Shown: positions 15,993-18,715 of the stretch, one piece after another
How positions within the stretch are numbered: the first letter of the stretch is position 1
How the letters are laid out: every line of letters starts with the position of its first letter
Source: Pseudomonadota bacterium
Lineage (GTDB): Bacteria; Myxococcota; Myxococcia; Myxococcales; Myxococcaceae
Assembly (NCBI GenBank): GCA_023424585.1
Contig: JAFADT010000040.1
Location: 1-18,715 of the forward strand
Direction of reading: 5' to 3'
Length of the DNA stretch: 18,715 bases
Made by a program: the position numbers and the translations under genes
Notes under the pieces: model-generated
Databases searched by the model: none
Told to the model about the DNA's origin: nothing
Seen by the model: only the letters and a program-made list of their open reading frames with translations

Positions 15993-16768
15993 TGGGGGTG
16001 CAGCCGGAGGCCCCCGTCGCCATCGTCACCGGAGCCAGCCGGGGCATCGGCGCCGCCATCGCCACCGCGCTGGCGGGGAACGGCTTCGAGGTGGCCCTGC
16101 TGTCCCGTGACGAAGCCGCGCTGGAGCGGCTCCAGAAGCAGGTGCTCGCCACCGGAGGTCGCGCCCGGCCGGTGGTCTGCGACGTCGCGAGCCGGGACCA
16201 GGTGATGTCCGCGCTCGAGCTGCTCGAAGCGAAGGTGGGTGTGCCTCGGGTGCTCGTGAACAACGCGGGCATCGGGGGGCCGTTCCACCGCGCGGACGAG
16301 GTGAGCGTCGCCGAGTGGGATCAGCTGTTCGGCGTGAACGTGGAGGGCGTGCGCAACCTGTGTCAGTGGGCGCTGCCCCGGATGAAGGCGCAGGGCCATG
16401 GGCGCATCGTGAACATCGCGTCCATCATGGGGCTCTTCGGAGGCGCCCAGTCCTCCACCTACGCGGCCACCAAGCACGCGCTCGTGGGCTACTCGAAGGC
16501 CATCGCCGCGGAGTGGGGAGCCTACGGCATCACCTGCAACGCGCTCTGTCCCGGCTACATCGAGACGGAGATGCTGGCGAAGGCCCCAGCCGCCGCGCGT
16601 CAGCGGCTGCTGGAGCGAATCCCCGGGAAGCGCTTCGGAACGCCAGAAGAGGTGGCGGGGCTGGTGTCGTTCCTCGTCGGACCGCTCGGCGGCTATGTCA
16701 ACGGGAGCGCCCTGGTGATGGACGGAGGACTGTCATCGCATCTGGCCTCCGACCTGCCGTCCTTCTGA
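15992..16768 (+). CDS. Short-chain dehydrogenase/reductase, FabG-like
   Basis: A 258-residue classical SDR resembling 3-oxoacyl-ACP or acetoacetyl-CoA reductases. It has TGASRGIG (13-20), SRD after strand two (38-40, typical of NADPH users), CDV (63-65), NNAG (90-93), Asn116 in GVNVEG, and the catalytic Ser144, Tyr157 and Lys161. NALCPGYIETEM (183-194) and GGYVNGSALVMDGG near the C-terminus are standard for the FabG-like group. Its ATG overlaps the stop of the upstream SDR by one base, with AGGGGG inside the upstream gene as ribosome-binding site. No other fatty-acid or polyketide gene is adjacent, so a housekeeping fabG is unlikely; a specialised reductase is more plausible (inference). It converges with the gene at 16786, leaving 17 bp. 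Confidence 0.93.
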   Translation: MGVQPEAPVAIVTGASRGIGAAIATALAGNGFEVALLSRDEAALERLQKQVLATGGRARPVVCDVASRDQVMSALELLEAKVGVPRVLVNNAGIGGPFHRADEVSVAEWDQLFGVNVEGVRNLCQWALPRMKAQGHGRIVNIASIMGLFGGAQSSTYAATKHALVGYSKAIAAEWGAYGITCNALCPGYIETEMLAKAPAAARQRLLERIPGKRFGTPEEVAGLVSFLVGPLGGYVNGSALVMDGGLSSHLASDLPSF

Positions 16769-16785
16769 CACAGCCGCAGGGAGGC

Positions 16786-18315
16786 CTACGTGAGGCGGCG
16801 CTGGCGGTTGACGAAGGCGTCGCTCCGACCGGCGTCATAGTCGGTGCGCAGGTCCGGGTTGGCGATGCGCTCACCGAACGCGCGGTGGAACGGGATGGCC
16901 TTCGAGGGATCCTCGGCCCGCTCCTGGATGCTGGACGTCACCCAGCGCTGGAGCTGCTCCACGGTCAGATCCCGGAGCTTGCCCGCGCCAGGGATGGGCA
17001 GGTCGGGCAGGAGCGACTTTGCGGAGAAGAGCAGGTCCACCATGCCCTTCGCGGCCTCGTTGCGCTGGTTCAGCTCGTCCACGGACACCTGGAAGCCGCC
17101 TTCGATCGCTCCCACCAGGCTGCCCATGAGCCGAGCGTTGCGCTTCGCATCCATGGAGGGCGGGTTCTCGTTGGCGTGCCGCGCGAGCCCGTCGCTCATC
17201 CCCTGCAAGCGCTGCATCATGTGCTGACGGAACGCGTCGCTGCCCGCGTAGTCCTGCGGCGGCGAGAAGAGCGTCCGGGTGAAGAACTCGGACATCTTCT
17301 TCTGGCCGTCCTGGCGCAGCGAGCCCGCCTCGTCCCGCATCGTGGGCGAGGCCAGCACCGCGTCACCATGCTGGGTGAAGAAGCGGGCAGCGGCGGCGCG
17401 CGACTCGCGGTTCTCGCCCAGCTTGTCGATGGAGTCCGTGAACAGCTTCACCGTCTCCGCCGTGGGCGGGTTGATGCGCCCCGCGGCGTCCAGCAGCCGG
17501 CCCAGCGCCGGGGAGGAGCTCGCGTCGGGGCCGGAGGCGTTGATGTTCTTGATGACCTCCGCCATGCCCTCGGGGTTGGCCGCCAGGAAGCGCTGGAGCC
17601 GGTCCGGCGGCATGCCCGCCAGCGCCGTGGCCACCGCCGCGCTGCGCTGTGGATCAATGCTCCCGTTCGCGCGGACGATGTCCAGCTCGGCCTTCGCGTA
17701 CGTCTCGATGAGGTCCGGGTTGCCGGTGCCGGCGATGATGCCCGCGAGCCCCTCGTGCGACGCCCCGGGCTGTGCACCGCGGCCGGACGTGGCCACCGCC
17801 GCCGACAGCTCCTGGGGCGACACCGCGCCAGCGCGGAAGGCATTGTCCAGCGCCTGGGACAGGCGCGCGCGGTCCGCCTCCGGCAGCCGCTGCACGCTGT
17901 CCAGGATGCCGCCGGCGACGGGGCCGAAGTGGAACATCATGTCCATGAACGCGGCCTGCTTGGCCGGATCCGGGTTGTTCCGCAGCCACTCCGACACGGC
18001 GGTGGCGTCCCGGCCGTCGCTGGCGTTCGAGATGGCCTGCTGCGCCGAGCGCAGCTCCGAAGGCGACAACGCCGCGGGAGCCACGGGAGTCGCGCTCGTC
18101 GTCCGCACCTCCGCCGCCCCCGCGGGCGTCACGCCCAGGCGGGCCGCCGTCTGCGTGCCCGCGGTCCCCGCCACCGGCTGGAACCCATCCGCTCCGGTGC
18201 CACCGCGAACCGCCATGTTCTGGGCGGGAGGCTGCGCCGGGGTCTGCACCGAGGGGCGCTCCGTGGGTTGGGGCTCGGCGGCGCGGGGCGAGTTGCGCTG
18301 GATGGTCGTCGTCAT
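16786..18315 (-). CDS. Cysteine-free 509-residue helical protein of unknown function
   Basis: ATG 18315 is preceded by GAGGGGG; the open frame beyond it is not coding. Residues 1 to about 82 are a disordered Pro/Ala/Thr/Gln/Gly-rich region. From about 83 (LSPSELRSAQQAI) to the end the protein is a chain of short helices with loops in NP/SP/PP, suggesting an all-helical repeat fold. There is no cysteine, no signal peptide and no clear transmembrane helix. The segment at about 394-445 (ARLMGSLVGAIEGGFQVSVD, then NEAAKGMVDLLFSAKSLLP) is a distinct module that reminds me of the helical segment near the C-terminus of actinobacterial DUF6571-type proteins, a low-confidence impression. It ends with a basic RQRRLT. 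No family is assigned. It sits between convergent SDR and upstream deaminase genes and appears monocistronic. Confidence 0.8.
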   Translation of the reverse strand: MTTTIQRNSPRAAEPQPTERPSVQTPAQPPAQNMAVRGGTGADGFQPVAGTAGTQTAARLGVTPAGAAEVRTTSATPVAPAALSPSELRSAQQAISNASDGRDATAVSEWLRNNPDPAKQAAFMDMMFHFGPVAGGILDSVQRLPEADRARLSQALDNAFRAGAVSPQELSAAVATSGRGAQPGASHEGLAGIIAGTGNPDLIETYAKAELDIVRANGSIDPQRSAAVATALAGMPPDRLQRFLAANPEGMAEVIKNINASGPDASSSPALGRLLDAAGRINPPTAETVKLFTDSIDKLGENRESRAAAARFFTQHGDAVLASPTMRDEAGSLRQDGQKKMSEFFTRTLFSPPQDYAGSDAFRQHMMQRLQGMSDGLARHANENPPSMDAKRNARLMGSLVGAIEGGFQVSVDELNQRNEAAKGMVDLLFSAKSLLPDLPIPGAGKLRDLTVEQLQRWVTSSIQERAEDPSKAIPFHRAFGERIANPDLRTDYDAGRSDAFVNRQRRLT

Positions 18316-18426
18316 GGTTGTTCCCCCTCGTCCCCCGCTTGGGGGCGGCGTGTTGGAGAGGCCAGAGGCGCCTCGTTTTCCGCGATTATCGACCATCTGG
18401 CGCCCGGGTTGCCATGTTCGAGGGAT

Positions 18427-18455
18427 GGCGGCACGGCGGTCCGGGTCGTGCCGCC
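18427..18455 (-). terminator. Terminator hairpin after the deaminase gene
   Basis: GGCGGCACG (18427-18435) and CGTGCCGCC (18447-18455) are perfect 9-bp arms with an 11-nt loop. On the minus strand it starts 11 nt after the stop at 18467 and is followed by ATCCCTCG. It also separates the deaminase transcript from the gene starting at 18315. Confidence 0.6.
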
Positions 18456-18466
18456 CCACCGCGCGG

Positions 18467-18715
18467 TCAGTTCGCGAAGCGCTGCTCGAAGTTGCTGAGC
18501 TGTGCCTCCAGCCGCCACTGCAGCGCGGCGCGCCTGTTCGTGCTCAGGAAGTCCTGGCAGGAGGAGGACGGACCGGCCGCACCGGCCACGTCCTGCGCGC
18601 AGGCCGCGACGAGCCCGGAGAACACATCCCGCTGGGCCCAGAGGCTGTTTCCCTCCACGAAGGCATGCTCCAGGCTGGCGCGCGCCAGTTGCTTGAGCAT
18701 CTTGTAGTCAAGCCC
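18467..18715 (-). CDS. Probable adenosine deaminase, C-terminal end only
   Basis: Only the last 82 residues are visible; the gene enters from the right edge, so the ATG at 18700 is internal, not the start. The order GLDYKMLKQLARASLEHAF, then EGNSLW, a cysteine-containing insert, CQDFL, and a final helix QWRLEAQLSNFEQRF matches the C-terminal helices of bacterial adenosine deaminase-family proteins as I remember them. In those, LK-x-LARNSLE-x-SF follows the last catalytic strand. The metal-binding histidines and catalytic residues lie outside the window, so activity cannot be judged. The role, if correct, is hydrolytic deamination of adenosine to inosine. The call is moderate because the diagnostic part is missing. 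Confidence 0.55.
   Translation of the reverse strand, partial: GLDYKMLKQLARASLEHAFVEGNSLWAQRDVFSGLVAACAQDVAGAAGPSSSCQDFLSTNRRAALQWRLEAQLSNFEQRFAN

Noticed and set aside
16315..18498. 727-codon plus-strand frame
   Set aside because: It overlaps the FabG-like gene in another frame and is antisense to the 509-residue protein. Composition is Arg/Gly/Ala/His-rich without motifs.

Overview
The window looks like chromosomal DNA from a myxobacterium (Myxococcota, most like Corallococcus/Myxococcus). The evidence is very high GC with G/C-saturated third codon positions, long antisense shadow frames, Shine-Dalgarno-led genes, short gaps between genes, and several small lineage-type hypothetical proteins. 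No rRNA, tRNA, CRISPR array, insertion sequence or prophage genes were found, so this appears to be ordinary chromosome with some accessory character. The genus is an inference.

Layout. 1-1099 (-): CCA-adding/poly(A) polymerase-type nucleotidyltransferase, running off the left edge. 1317-1706 (+): unknown 129-residue protein with a clear terminator. 1805-2233 (+): DUF4326 protein. 2458-3078 (+): DUF1877-like protein, followed by a short hydrophobic frame that may be a gene remnant. 3290-3580 (-) and 3807-4157 (+): divergent pair of related, secreted, cysteine-rich small proteins around a shared 226-bp regulatory region. 4268-4759 (+): exported or envelope protein of unknown function.

4873-7966 is a redox block: an aldo/keto reductase (+), a convergent LysR regulator (-), and a YahK-like zinc alcohol dehydrogenase (+) divergent from the regulator, with a candidate LysR box between them. 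8349-9233 (+) is a MotB/OmpA-type peptidoglycan-binding protein with a Lys/Ala repeat tail. 9416-10432 (+) is a second zinc alcohol dehydrogenase. 10477-10674 (-) is a 65-residue helical protein. 10840-12918 (-) is a membrane ion-pumping pyrophosphatase (HppA) with the potassium-dependence signature. 13299-14993 (-) is a membrane-anchored alpha/beta hydrolase of the Abhydrolase_9 type, divergent from two overlapping short-chain dehydrogenases (15327-15992 and 15992-16768, +). 16786-18315 (-) is a cysteine-free 509-residue helical protein of unknown function. 18467 to the right edge (-) is the C-terminus of a probable adenosine deaminase.

How the genes work together. The clearest functional theme is NAD(P)H-linked carbonyl/alcohol chemistry: one AKR, two zinc ADHs and two SDRs within 12 kb, one of them paired with a LysR regulator. 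The other genes look like single-gene units. I did not find a complete novel multi-gene system. The best candidates for undescribed biology are the divergent cysteine-rich pair, the 509-residue protein and the lone MotB-like protein.
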